Assembly (NCBI RefSeq): GCF_005771405.1
Contig: NZ_VAUA01000005.1
Location: 349,600 to 413,599 of the forward strand
Source of the DNA: Parasedimentitalea maritima
GTDB lineage: Bacteria > Pseudomonadota > Alphaproteobacteria > Rhodobacterales > Rhodobacteraceae
Direction: 5' to 3'
Length of the DNA: 64,000 nucleotides
Every line of letters starts with the position of its first letter. Position 1 is the first letter of the stretch. Of the stretch, positions 54,285 through 63,219 are shown in pieces. Below the pieces are notes generated by a model. That model saw only the letters and a program-made list of their open reading frames with translations, was not told the DNA's origin and made no database searches. Made by a program: the position numbers and the translations under genes.

Positions 54285-55045
54285 TCCGCTTTCCCCGCGC
54301 CCTAGCCGGTGTAGCAACCGCGATGACACTGCTGTGTGCTCCGGTTCAAGCGCTAGATTTGACCAGTATGAGTGAGGCAGAGCGCGCCGCTTTTGGTGCC
54401 GAAGTCCGCGCTTACCTTCTGGAAAACCCCGAAGTGATTATTGAAGCCGTGAACCTGCTGGAGCAGCGCCAGGCCGAAGCCGAGGCGGTTGAAGATGAAG
54501 CACTGGTCGCAGCCAATCTGGATGAACTGTATAACGATGGTTTTTCATGGGTTGGTGGCAACCCAGATGGCGATATTACTGTGGTCGAATTCATGGATTA
54601 CCGCTGTGGATATTGTCGTCGCGCCGCACCTGAGGTCGAGAAATTGGTCCGAGAAGATGGCAACATCCGGTTGGTGATCAAAGAATTCCCGATCTTGGGA
54701 GAAGCCTCTTTGATTTCGTCCCGCTTTGCCATTGCGACCCGCATGGTGGCTGGCGCCGATTCTTACAAACTCGTTCATGATGCATTGATCGATTTTGGTG
54801 GTGAGCCCAGCGAAGTGTCCTTGCGTCGCCTCGCCTTGGGATTGGGACTGGACGCTGATGTCATTATGGCAAAGATGAATGACCCAGAGTTGAACCACGA
54901 GCTGGCACAGACCCGTGCCTTGGCACAACGTTTGAAAATCTCGGGCACACCCACATTTGTGGTTCAGGACGAATTACTGCGTGGCTATCTACCTGCCGAT
55001 CAAATGTCAGTCATTGTGGCCGACAAGCGCGACCAACGCGGTTGA
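54281..55045 (+). CDS. DsbA-family thiol-disulfide oxidoreductase
   Basis: A 254-residue protein with a signal peptide (ending about PVQA, residue 24), an N-terminal helical arm (MSEAERAAFGAEVRAYLLENPEVI) and a thioredoxin fold with C109-G-Y-C112 and the cis-Pro in SGTPTFVV. The arm plus CGYC pattern is that of the Com1/ScsC/BdbD-like DsbA group. It works in the periplasm, oxidising or isomerising disulfides. It overlaps the M48 protease gene by 4 bp, so the two envelope quality-control genes are coupled. Confidence 0.9.
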   Translation: MIRFPRALAGVATAMTLLCAPVQALDLTSMSEAERAAFGAEVRAYLLENPEVIIEAVNLLEQRQAEAEAVEDEALVAANLDELYNDGFSWVGGNPDGDITVVEFMDYRCGYCRRAAPEVEKLVREDGNIRLVIKEFPILGEASLISSRFAIATRMVAGADSYKLVHDALIDFGGEPSEVSLRRLALGLGLDADVIMAKMNDPELNHELAQTRALAQRLKISGTPTFVVQDELLRGYLPADQMSVIVADKRDQRG

Positions 55046-55097
55046 GTTCACTGCAGGGTGCGCAACCAAGCGGACCCTGCAACCCAACACTATCTGA

Positions 55098-56219
55098 TCA
55101 ATCTGAAGTTTCAGCCGCCGCATTTAACATAGCAGCCTTTTTCTCGACTTCTTGAACAATGTGGTCGACCATTTGGTCGTTGTTCATCTTGTGGCTGGCC
55201 TTGCCTGCCAGATAGACCATCCCTGCCCCAGCCCCCCCACCAGTAAAACCAACATCGGTCATCAAGGCCTCGCCCGGACCATTGACGACACATCCTATGA
55301 TCGACAGGCTCATCGGGGTGTGAATATGCGCCAACCGCTGCTCCAGCGCCTCAACCGTTTTGATCACATCAAACCCCTGTCGCGCGCAGGACGGACAGGA
55401 GATGATATTGATTCCGCGATGGCGCAGGCCAAGGGATTTGAGGATCTCAAAGCCAACCTTGATCTCCTCCACCGGATCAGCACTAAGCGAAACACGGAGG
55501 GTGTCGCCGATGCCCATCCACAACAATTGGCCCAAACCAATCGCTGACTTAATGGTGCCAGAGACAAAGCCACCCGCCTCGGTGATGCCGAGGTGAATCG
55601 GAGCATCCGTTGCTTCAGCCAGTTTCATATAAGCCGCAGCCGACATGAACACATCAGATGCTTTGACCGATATCTTGTAATTGTGAAAATCGTGATCCTG
55701 CAAGATGCGGATGTGATCGAGCCCACTTTCGACCATCGCATCGGGACAGGGTTCGCCGTATTTTTCCAGCAGGTGTTTTTCGAGTGAACCGGCGTTTACA
55801 CCAATGCGAATTGAGCAATTGTGATCCTTGGCGGCTCTGATCACGTCCGCAACCCGCTCCTCGCTGCCGATGTTACCGGGATTGATCCGCAGGCAGGCTG
55901 CTCCGGCCTCAGCGGCTTCGATACCCCGTTTGTAGTGAAAATGGATATCGGCAATGATCGGCACTGGGCTTTCAGCAACAATCTCTTTTAACGCCTTGGA
56001 AGAGGCTTCATCCGGCACCGAGATCCGTACAAGATCTGCTCCGGCTTCGGCGGCAGCCTGCACCTGCGCCACCGTAGCCGACACATCAGTCGTAAGTGTG
56101 TTGGTCATGGTCTGCACTGCGATTGGCGCATCACCGCCAACAGGTACATTTCCCACCATAATTTGGCGGCTTTTACGACGTTCAATATTGCGCCAGGGGC
56201 GGATGTGATTAATCGACAT
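55098..56219 (-). CDS. ispG: 4-hydroxy-3-methylbut-2-en-1-yl diphosphate synthase
   Basis: A 373-residue IspG (GcpE). TIM-barrel half with [20 protein letters not shown] and DIHFHYKRG; [4Fe-4S] half with CPSCAR and GCVVNGPGE providing the Cys ligands. It catalyses the next-to-last step of the non-mevalonate isoprenoid pathway. The position next to a RodZ-like gene is a common alphaproteobacterial arrangement. Confidence 0.96.
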   Translation of the reverse strand: MSINHIRPWRNIERRKSRQIMVGNVPVGGDAPIAVQTMTNTLTTDVSATVAQVQAAAEAGADLVRISVPDEASSKALKEIVAESPVPIIADIHFHYKRGIEAAEAGAACLRINPGNIGSEERVADVIRAAKDHNCSIRIGVNAGSLEKHLLEKYGEPCPDAMVESGLDHIRILQDHDFHNYKISVKASDVFMSAAAYMKLAEATDAPIHLGITEAGGFVSGTIKSAIGLGQLLWMGIGDTLRVSLSADPVEEIKVGFEILKSLGLRHRGINIISCPSCARQGFDVIKTVEALEQRLAHIHTPMSLSIIGCVVNGPGEALMTDVGFTGGGAGAGMVYLAGKASHKMNNDQMVDHIVQEVEKKAAMLNAAAETSD

Positions 56220-56329
56220 ATGTAGATCCAGACAAACGATCAGTTGCCCCTAGATAGGCACTGAACGCCTGTGCTGCAATGGCACAAGACACCGACTTTG
56301 CCGTCTATTAGCTACTGCACCAGCGGCAA

Positions 56330-57532
56330 TTATTCTGAAAACAGCCCGGCCTCGAGCTCAGCAACCATTTTTGCAAAATCGCGATCTTGATCAATGTCAG
56401 CGACATCAAACCGCTCGGTCACACTGTCGATCGACAGAGGCAGATTTCTGGTGACTTCACCACGATTTCCAACTGGGCCAAAATGAGCACCGCCCAACGC
56501 AAAATAGATCGCGCTGCTTTCGCCGGTGCGCAAAATGGGGGCTTCTTCCGTAGTAGGAATCTCGTAGCGTTGACCAGGGGTCATGATGCCTTCAAAAATT
56601 ACACTGCCATCAGCTGAACTGACCCGCACCCACGAATTCCGAACTGCGACCATCTCCATAGTCGGAGCGGAGTGCTCGACAACTTGGGGGACCAACTGCG
56701 TTTGGGGGTGCTGTCCGATGACGGTCGATCTGCTATCCGCAAAAATTTCCTGTCTGGGCAGCTCTGGTGCAGCAAAACTACCAAATGTTGCAGGATCAAG
56801 TGTTGAAATTGGCGCGTCCCGCGCAGTCATAACCGGCACGGCCAGAGCCTGAGGCCTGTACAACCGATCAAGTGCATCTGATGCAGAGCCATCATTTTCT
56901 GTAGCGGTTCCCATACCTGCGGCCTGCAGGGGATCCAGCTCAGCCAATACAACAGGGGTCTGCTCCATCGGAGCCATCTGCACCTGCTGCACTTGCTTCA
57001 AAACCGTCCAGCCACCAAACCCGATACCGCCGATCAGAGCCAGCAACACCAGAGACGACCCAATTGCCCGGGCTTCGATTTGTGAAAGGAGCCCGCCATT
57101 TCGGGGCGCAAAGGGCGTGTTAGGTGCAGTAAACGCATCTGATCCCAGCCCCCCCATACCAGAGGCAATCGGTGCTGGTCCTGTACGCTTGCTCGAGGCT
57201 TTGGCGGACATGCCGTGCGCCACTTCAAACCCACTTTCGCGGCAAAAATCTTCAAATACCTGCTCAGGATCCATGCTCAAGTAACGGGCATAAGATCGAA
57301 CATAACCAGCGATAAATCCGGGGGTATCAAACACTGACGGGTCAGAATTTTCGATGGCCGAAATATAGGATGCCTTAATCCGCAATTCGCGTTGCACATC
57401 AAGAAGTGATTTGCCCATTGTCGCTCGTTCGCCGCGCATGGCGTCCCCGAGCCGAACTTCGTAATCATCAAAGCTTTTCGGCTCGATGACCTCCTGCGCT
57501 TTGGACCTGCGCTGAGTGATGCGCCCAATCAT
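56330..57532 (-). CDS. RodZ-like HTH membrane protein
   Basis: From ATG 57532 (400 residues; an in-frame ATG at 57559 is possible). A cytoplasmic HTH_25 domain (RGERATMGKSLLDVQRELRIKASYISAIENSDPSVFDTPGFIAGYVRSYARYL), a linker, one TM helix (GSSLVLLALIGGIGFGGWTVL) and a periplasmic C-terminal DUF4115 domain (NSWVRVSSADGSVIFEGIMTPGQRYEIP). RodZ links MreB to the cell-wall elongation machinery and determines rod shape. It lies 110 bp upstream of ispG on the same strand. Confidence 0.87.
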   Translation of the reverse strand: MIGRITQRRSKAQEVIEPKSFDDYEVRLGDAMRGERATMGKSLLDVQRELRIKASYISAIENSDPSVFDTPGFIAGYVRSYARYLSMDPEQVFEDFCRESGFEVAHGMSAKASSKRTGPAPIASGMGGLGSDAFTAPNTPFAPRNGGLLSQIEARAIGSSLVLLALIGGIGFGGWTVLKQVQQVQMAPMEQTPVVLAELDPLQAAGMGTATENDGSASDALDRLYRPQALAVPVMTARDAPISTLDPATFGSFAAPELPRQEIFADSRSTVIGQHPQTQLVPQVVEHSAPTMEMVAVRNSWVRVSSADGSVIFEGIMTPGQRYEIPTTEEAPILRTGESSAIYFALGGAHFGPVGNRGEVTRNLPLSIDSVTERFDVADIDQDRDFAKMVAELEAGLFSE

Positions 57533-57661
57533 CCCTGCTATCCTATACCTGCCTGCCACATTCCGCCCAGAGTGCCTAACGAATCATCCCATCGATTCGT
57601 TTGCGCTCTTTCGTTGACGTTTAGATAACACACTCTAAGTATTTTTACAGCTGGCAGTAAC

Positions 57662-58897
57662 TTACCCCGCTAAATCGGCACGATTCAGCGCACAGTGCGA
57701 CCATAGCGCGTCCATTGCATTAACAAGGGCATCAATCTCTTTGGGACCATGTACTGGAGACGGAGTGAACCGCAGCCTTTCCGTACCACGCGGCACAGTG
57801 GGAAAGTTTATTGGCTGCACGTAGATACCATATTCAGATAGCAACATATCGCTCAGCTTTTGGGTATGTACGGGATCACCAACAATCACCGGTACGATGT
57901 GACTGCCTTGATCAATTATGGGCAACCCAAGCCCCTTGAGGCGCAACTTGAGAATCTTAGCCTGCTGCTGCTGCATATCTCGCAGCTCTTGGGCCTGCTT
58001 AAGGTGAGCCACAGAAGCTGCTGCACCTGCGGCAACAGCTGGCGCAAGCGAGGTTGTGAAGATAAAACCAGGCGCGTAGGATCGGATCGCATCAACCATC
58101 TTAGCGCTGGCCGCGATGTAGCCTCCCATCACCCCAAAAGCCTTAGCCAGTGTTCCATTAATGATGTCGATACGATGAGCCAAGTTATCCCGCTCAGCGA
58201 CACCACCACCACGTGGGCCATACATACCTACCGCATGCACTTCGTCGATATAGGTCAGCGCCCCGAATTCTTCGGCCAGTTCGATAATCTCTTCAACGGG
58301 ACCAAAATCGCCATCCATTGAATAGACCGATTCAAATGCGATTAACTTTGGCGCGGAAGGATCGTCGGCCATAAGCAGTTCACGAAGGTGCTTCACATCA
58401 TTGTGGCGAAAAATCCGCTTGGAGCCACCGTTACGGCGCACCCCTTCGATCATAGAAGCATGGTTCAGTGCATCAGAATAGATAATCAAACCGGGAAACA
58501 GTTTGGGCAGTGTACTCAAAGTCGCATCATTCGCGATGTAGGCAGAAGTGAACAGCAGCGCTGCTTCCTTGCCATGCAAATCAGCCAGCTCGGACTCTAG
58601 ACGCTTGTGATAAACCGTTGTACCCGAGATATTGCGTGTGCCACCTGAACCCGCACCGGTTGCATCAATTGCTTCATGCATCGCCTCCAGAACAACTGGA
58701 TGCTGCCCCATCCCCAAATAGTCATTGCCACACCAAACAGTGATGTCCTTTTGACTTCCATCAGGCTGGGTCCAGACCGCATGTGGGAAGTGCCCCTTGC
58801 GGCGTTCGATATCGATAAAGGTCCGATAGCGACCTTCTGCATGCAGTTGGTCAATCGCTGTGTCGAGTTTCGCGGTATAGTCCACCGTCTTCTCCAT
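57662..58897 (-). CDS. hemA: 5-aminolevulinate synthase
   Basis: From ATG 58897 (411 residues). It agrees with the Rhodobacter HemA along its length: [71 protein letters not shown] and the PLP lysine K252 in NGTLAKAFG. It condenses glycine and succinyl-CoA, the first step of heme and bacteriochlorophyll synthesis in alphaproteobacteria. An Fnr-type box and an ATTC-N8-GAAT palindrome lie upstream, consistent with oxygen- and perhaps persulfide- or heme-responsive control. Confidence 0.95.
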   Translation of the reverse strand: MEKTVDYTAKLDTAIDQLHAEGRYRTFIDIERRKGHFPHAVWTQPDGSQKDITVWCGNDYLGMGQHPVVLEAMHEAIDATGAGSGGTRNISGTTVYHKRLESELADLHGKEAALLFTSAYIANDATLSTLPKLFPGLIIYSDALNHASMIEGVRRNGGSKRIFRHNDVKHLRELLMADDPSAPKLIAFESVYSMDGDFGPVEEIIELAEEFGALTYIDEVHAVGMYGPRGGGVAERDNLAHRIDIINGTLAKAFGVMGGYIAASAKMVDAIRSYAPGFIFTTSLAPAVAAGAAASVAHLKQAQELRDMQQQQAKILKLRLKGLGLPIIDQGSHIVPVIVGDPVHTQKLSDMLLSEYGIYVQPINFPTVPRGTERLRFTPSPVHGPKEIDALVNAMDALWSHCALNRADLAG

Positions 58898-58937
58898 AGC
58901 TTGGTCCGGATTTCCGGAGTGTCGGCGCCCATGCCAC

Positions 58938-58953
58938 ATTCACGTTCGTGAAT
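58938..58953. promoter_or_regulatory. Palindrome ATTC-N8-GAAT upstream of hemA
   Basis: ATTCACG-TT-CGTGAAT is an inverted repeat with 7-bp arms, 41-56 bp before the hemA start. It fits the ATTC-N8-GAAT pattern that I recall for the ArsR-type persulfide and heme sensors SqrR/BigR/YgaV. Confidence 0.5.
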
Positions 58954-59011
58954 GAGTAACAATTACACCCGTGATTATCAACCAAATACGCGCGGGCAAA
59001 CCGTCGCAGCC

Positions 59012-59025
59012 TTGATGTGGATCAA
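59012..59025. promoter_or_regulatory. Fnr/FnrL box upstream of hemA
   Basis: TTGATGTGGATCAA is an exact TTGAT-N4-ATCAA site, centred about 121 bp before the hemA ATG. In Rhodobacter, hemA is activated by FnrL under low oxygen. The opposite gene starts at 59325, so hemA is the more likely target. Confidence 0.75.
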
Positions 59026-59324
59026 ATAGACCTTTGTTTCGCTGGCAGCAAGATCAGCTGCGGCATCCCTTTGCGTGAAGCCGTCGTCTTTTGGAAACTC
59101 GTGCGGATTATTGACGCAAAATCGACCCGTCGAATAGTCACAGCCACTATACCACTCCTGTCCCATTTTACCCCCTCCCCGTCATACTTCCTTATGGATT
59201 TTGGACTCTGAAAGTTAATTCCCTCCACAAAAATGTGGAGCTGGAATTCACCGCCGGAGGCTCTGGCCCCTTCCTCGAGGCGCTGCTAGGTTCCACTCAA
59301 ACGCCCGCCATATTGGAGAAAACG

Positions 59325-60713
59325 ATGACACTCGAGAACGTTCTGGCCCAGATCGACGCAGATCTAAGCCCTGCAACTGAACGGCTGATGGAACTGCTGC
59401 GCATCCAGTCCATTTCAACTGACCCCGCCTACAAGCCCGAATGTGACAAGGCCGCAGATTGGCTGGTGGCGGATCTACTAACAATTGGCATCCGTGCCGA
59501 GAAACGCCCTACCCCAGGCCACCCGATGGTGGTGGGACATGTCGGCGAAGACCTAAACGATGTGCCGCATGTTCTGTTTTATGGCCACTACGATGTGCAG
59601 CCGGTGGATCCGCTCGCTCTTTGGGACAACCCGCCATTTGAACCCAAACTAGAAGAGACCGCCAACGGCACCGTGATTCGCGGACGCGGCGCTTCAGACG
59701 ACAAGGGGCAATTGATGACCTTCGTCGAAGCTTGTCGTGCCTGGAAAGCAATACATGGCACCCTGCCCTGCCGAATTACCTTCTTCTTTGAGGGTGAAGA
59801 AGAATCAGGGTCACCATCATTGGTTCCTTTCATGCAGGAAAACGCTGCTGAACTGAAAGCGGATCTGGCGTTGATCTGTGACACCTCAATGGTGTCACGA
59901 GGCGTGCCATCAATCTCGTCGCAGCTGCGCGGGATGCTTAAAGATGAGTTCACTCTGGTTGGCCCCCGCATTGACCTGCATTCCGGACATTACGGCGGCC
60001 CCGGATTGAACCCACTACGGGAAATTTCGCGCATTGTCGCCTCTTTCTATGACGAAGAAACTGGTAAGGTTGCTGTCGACGGCTTCTACGAAGGCGTACA
60101 TGAGGTGCCAGTTGATCAACTGCGCCAATGGGAAGGCTGCGGCTTTGAACAGAAAGAATATCTAGGCAATGCAGGCTACACTCAGGCACACGGTGAAAAG
60201 GATTATTCGATCCTTGAACAGCAATGGGCACGTCCAACACTGGAAGTGAACGGAATTTGGGGGGGATACAACGGCGCAGGCTCCAAAACCGTTATCCCAT
60301 CCGAAGCTCACTGCAAGATCACCTGCCGTCTGGTCGGTGATATGGATCCGGATGCCCTTCGGCACAAAATTCGCAAACACGTCGAAGCCCGTTTGAAGCC
60401 AGACACAAAGGTAGTTTGGGATAACGATTTGGAAGGATCGGGCGCTTCGGTGATGAACATCACCCGCCCCGAGTTTGAATCCGCTCGTTGCGCACTGTCG
60501 GATGAATGGCAGCGTGAGGCCGTGTTCTGCGGTATGGGTGGATCAATCCCAATTGCCGGTTTCTTCAAGTCCGTCCTGGACATGGATGCAATGCTGGTTG
60601 GTTATGCCAACGAAGATGACGCAATCCATTCACCCAACGAAAAATACGACCTCAAGAGCTTCCATAAGGGTATCCGCTCTTGGGCCCGTATTCTCGACGC
60701 TTTGACCAAATAA
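59325..60713 (+). CDS. M20 family metallopeptidase (dipeptidase)
   Basis: From ATG 59325 (462 residues), GGAG just upstream; a frame extension to 59235 is not supported. The di-zinc site of M20 enzymes is seen in FYGHYDVQPVD (His, Asp), RGASDDKGQ (bridging Asp), FEGEEESGS (catalytic Glu pair), ICDTS and the C-terminal His region. It belongs to the CNDP/PepV-like group that cleaves dipeptides or acylated amino acids in the cytoplasm. Monocistronic, with a strong terminator. Confidence 0.9.
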   Translation: MTLENVLAQIDADLSPATERLMELLRIQSISTDPAYKPECDKAADWLVADLLTIGIRAEKRPTPGHPMVVGHVGEDLNDVPHVLFYGHYDVQPVDPLALWDNPPFEPKLEETANGTVIRGRGASDDKGQLMTFVEACRAWKAIHGTLPCRITFFFEGEEESGSPSLVPFMQENAAELKADLALICDTSMVSRGVPSISSQLRGMLKDEFTLVGPRIDLHSGHYGGPGLNPLREISRIVASFYDEETGKVAVDGFYEGVHEVPVDQLRQWEGCGFEQKEYLGNAGYTQAHGEKDYSILEQQWARPTLEVNGIWGGYNGAGSKTVIPSEAHCKITCRLVGDMDPDALRHKIRKHVEARLKPDTKVVWDNDLEGSGASVMNITRPEFESARCALSDEWQREAVFCGMGGSIPIAGFFKSVLDMDAMLVGYANEDDAIHSPNEKYDLKSFHKGIRSWARILDALTK

Positions 60714-60718
60714 ACAAA

Positions 60719-60763
60719 CAAGCCCGAAGAGCGAAAACTCTTTGGGCTTGCTCCCTCTTTTTT
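60719..60763 (+). terminator. Rho-independent terminator after the M20 gene
   Basis: CAAGCCCGAAGAG (60719-60731) pairs with CTCTTTGGGCTTG (60738-60750), 13 bp with one G-T pair and a CGAAAA loop, followed by TTTTTT at 60758-60763. Confidence 0.85.
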
Positions 60764-60785
60764 GCCTCCCTCGGGATTTCGCCGC

Positions 60786-61169
60786 ATGACCACACAGAAA
60801 CCAACCCCTCTCGCGCTGCTGGACGAAATAGTTGCGTTGGAAACCCAAGTTTGGCAGGCGCTCCTTCTGGGAGACAGCGAGGCCGACAGCAAAATGCTGA
60901 CGGACGACTTTCTCGGCGTGTATCCGTCAGGGTTTTCAAACAAAGCAGAACACTGCGGACAACTGGAAAATGGCCCGGTTATGACGTCGTTCTCGCTTAC
61001 CCAACCGCAACTACGGGTCATCTCAACAGATGCAGTGTTGCTGAGCTATCGCGCCAGTTATCTTCGTGTCGACGGCACAAACCAAGAAGAGATGTACATT
61101 TCATCCCTGTGGCAGCGCAGCGGTAGTGGTTGGATGAACAGCTTTAGTCAGGACACCCCGGCGGACTAA
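60786..61169 (+). CDS. NTF2-like/DUF4440 protein
   Basis: From ATG 60786 (127 residues): LLDEIVALETQVWQALLLGDSEADSKMLTDDFLGVYPSGFSNKAEH is the DUF4440/SnoaL-like start, and SYRASYLRVDG ... LWQRSGSGWMNSFSQDTP the end, a small alpha+beta barrel. Such proteins are stand-alone binding proteins or minor enzymes. No specific role can be assigned. Convergent with the DUF922 gene. Confidence 0.75.
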   Translation: MTTQKPTPLALLDEIVALETQVWQALLLGDSEADSKMLTDDFLGVYPSGFSNKAEHCGQLENGPVMTSFSLTQPQLRVISTDAVLLSYRASYLRVDGTNQEEMYISSLWQRSGSGWMNSFSQDTPAD

Positions 61170-61176
61170 GTTCACT

Positions 61177-62154
61177 TCAGGGATCATCCGAGGCATCCAA
61201 CACAACGCCTTCCTTCACACCATGGCCAGATTTAGTGTCATAGGCGTCCTGCTTATCCTGCCAGTCTTTGGTTTCATCCGTCCAAAATTTGTCAATATCC
61301 GCTTTGACAATGTCGCGACTTGTCACTGCAGCTTCCAGCTCAGCCACACATTTCTTGAAAATATCGTGGTGATTGTTCTCATGTGTGTTGAGCTTCCCCC
61401 ACATCGCATCCCAGCTATCCTTCTGACCCGAATTCGCTTTGCCGTAGTCTTTCCACTTAGGCATGACGATCGACGGTTTGCTGGTCAGCGTGAACACATC
61501 AACATGGCCGTCCAATTGAAAACTCGCCTTGTAGCTAGCATTCGATCGGTATCGCCCCCAAAACGCACGTTTTTGCAGAGCTTTGAACACCGCCTCAATG
61601 GTTTTCCCTCCAATCGAGTAGGTAGACGACTTAGGCGCAGGGATGGTTTTTTTGAATGTAGCCGGATCCGGGTCGATGTATTCAAGGAAAACGCCAACCG
61701 AACTGCCATTTGATGTCTTACTGGCATAATCCTCAACTGCCTTAGAGAATGCAGCCTTCGCTGCTTTGGCTTCGGCGTTGAACCCAGCCTTATCCAGCTC
61801 CTTCTCTTTCACGTCTGCGGAAAACTTCGCGACAGCTTCCAACGTTAGGGCATGCAAACTGGAAAGGTATTTTTCCAATGCCTTTAGCATCCGGTCCCAT
61901 TCTGCTTGTCGATTCTTAGTGCTTTTGCCGTACTCAGCCCACTTTGGTTGCGTTATCACAGGCTTCAACGCCACGGTAATTTCAGTCACTTTTTTCGATT
62001 TATCAAACTTGGCCGTAATCACAGGCGCGGCAACATAGCTGCCCCAACTAGACTTTTTATCCAATGCTGTTTCCAACTCGGACATGTCAACGCCAGCCAC
62101 GGGAAAGGTTTTTGGGGATGGTTTAGGAATTTTTGTTTTGACAGCTATTGCCAT
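61177..62154 (-). CDS. Tandem DUF922 protein, putative zinc protease
   Basis: From ATG 62154 (325 residues) with GGAGG seven bases upstream. The C-terminal half (about 180-325) is a DUF922 domain: TYSIGGKTIEAVFKAL, KPSIVMPKWKDYGKA and the putative zinc motif HENNH (258-262) after W248. The N-terminal half (about 15-150) repeats the same plan (VAGVDMSELETAL, KPVITQPKWAEYGKS, EWDRMLKALEKYLSSLHAL), but the aligned HExxH positions are Tyr, Leu and Leu, so it cannot bind zinc. No signal peptide is seen. DUF922 proteins are rare and their substrates unknown. The frame stays open upstream through the tRNA genes, which is accidental. Confidence 0.75.
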   Translation of the reverse strand: MAIAVKTKIPKPSPKTFPVAGVDMSELETALDKKSSWGSYVAAPVITAKFDKSKKVTEITVALKPVITQPKWAEYGKSTKNRQAEWDRMLKALEKYLSSLHALTLEAVAKFSADVKEKELDKAGFNAEAKAAKAAFSKAVEDYASKTSNGSSVGVFLEYIDPDPATFKKTIPAPKSSTYSIGGKTIEAVFKALQKRAFWGRYRSNASYKASFQLDGHVDVFTLTSKPSIVMPKWKDYGKANSGQKDSWDAMWGKLNTHENNHHDIFKKCVAELEAAVTSRDIVKADIDKFWTDETKDWQDKQDAYDTKSGHGVKEGVVLDASDDP

Positions 62155-62326
62155 TATCGCCTCCAAAGGCCGAATAAACTCGGTAAAAAAACACAGGCTC
62201 CAGACTAACTGGGCCCTGCTGCTGAGGGAAATCGCCCAACTTGCGCCGAACAGAAACGGCACAGTGCAGCCAGCAAAGTATAACATGCCGTTCCAAATTT
62301 TAGAAATGAAGCATTCGAGGGGAAAG

Positions 62327-62403
62327 TGGCGCGGTTGACGGGGCTCGAACCCGCGACCTCCGGCGTGACAGGCCGGCACTCTAACCAGCTGAGCTACAAC
62401 CGC
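62327..62403 (-). tRNA. tRNA-Asp (GTC), copy 3 of the operon
   Basis: The minus strand starts GCGGTTGTAGCTCAG and forms the full cloverleaf: acceptor GCGGTTG/CAACCGC, anticodon stem CCGGC/GCCGG with loop CTGTCAC (anticodon GTC), T-loop TTCGAGC, discriminator G and encoded CCA (62329-62327). Identical to the other two copies. Confidence 0.95.
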
Positions 62404-62464
62404 GCAGTGACCTTGCGGTCGTTCCCCTCCGGGGCGGCCCATGTTCATGGGACTTGAAAAGAAG

Positions 62465-62541
62465 TGGCGCGGTTGACGGGGCTCGAACCCGCGACCTCCG
62501 GCGTGACAGGCCGGCACTCTAACCAGCTGAGCTACAACCGC
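62465..62541 (-). tRNA. tRNA-Asp (GTC), copy 2 of the operon
   Basis: Identical in all 77 bases to the neighbouring copies, CCA encoded. The spacers on both sides share the block CCCCTCCGGGGCGG, so the tRNA and its spacer were duplicated together. Confidence 0.95.
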
Positions 62542-62621
62542 GCATTTTCTTCTCACCAGACTTTGCAATCCAGTCCCCTCCGGGGCGGACCTTGATTTCC
62601 CCAAGGTGGGTAAGGCAGCAG

Positions 62622-62698
62622 TGGCGCGGTTGACGGGGCTCGAACCCGCGACCTCCGGCGTGACAGGCCGGCACTCTAACCAGCTGAGCTACAACCGC
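62622..62698 (-). tRNA. tRNA-Asp (GTC), copy 1 of the operon
   Basis: First gene of the tandem, nearest the promoter at 62737-62765. Anticodon GTC and CCA as in the other copies. Confidence 0.95.
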
Positions 62699-62736
62699 TT
62701 GCTGCCCATCCAACATCGCTGCTGAATGTTGGGCTG

Positions 62737-62765
62737 TAATATTCCTAGGTCTCGGGCATCGTCAA
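62737..62765 (-). promoter_or_regulatory. Promoter of the tRNA-Asp operon
   Basis: On the minus strand TTGACG (62765-62760), 17 bases, then ATATTA (62742-62737). The -35 is near consensus and the start would be close to 62730, about 30 bases before the first tRNA. Confidence 0.6.
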
Positions 62766-63219
62766 GCGGTGTTTGACCTTTTTCGCCGCTTTCTGGAAAA
62801 AAAAATCGAATTGCCGACCAAGTCTCTGAAAACAGGCGTTTACCCGACAATTCTCAAAACAACAGTCAGTGTGTAAACTTTACTCCCAGCATTCTATAAG
62901 TTGGTGCCCCCAGGCGCACTGACCAAAATGTGCTTCATCCTCTATGCAAGAAGAAGATCTGCATATCAGTGCAACCGGAACTGGGACCAAACTCTTGATC
63001 GCTGTTTAAGAACCGTGACAAATTTAGAGAAAATTCTAGGTATGCAATTTTTTCCATTAGCACTCCTTTAGCACCTCTCGGGCCAATGTCTGCCTGCACC
63101 TCGGACCGGGGTGGCGCGAACGCTTCCGGCCGAACGCAAACGTCAGAAACGACATTAGAACATGCCCCTGGGGGCCGATTACACTGGGTAAAATCCTAGT
63201 AGGAAAAGGAAGAAAAGAC
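62766..63219. promoter_or_regulatory. Upstream region of the flagellin gene
   Basis: About 450 bp without a gene. Close to the flagellin start, GCCGATTA (63174-63181) resembles the -10 box of flagellar sigma-28 promoters (GCCGATAA); the expected -35 (TTAGAACA, 63155-63162) is poor. A ribosome site AAGGAAG lies at 63206-63212. Nothing else is recognisable. Confidence 0.4.

Noticed and set aside
62155..62604. N-terminal extension of the DUF922 frame through two tRNA genes
   Set aside because: The repeated VVAQLVRVPACHAGGRGFEPRQPRH is the chance translation of tRNA-Asp; a strong ribosome site and ATG lie at 62154.
62327..62698. CRISPR-like direct repeats with spacers
   Set aside because: The 77-bp repeats fold as tRNA-Asp with encoded CCA.
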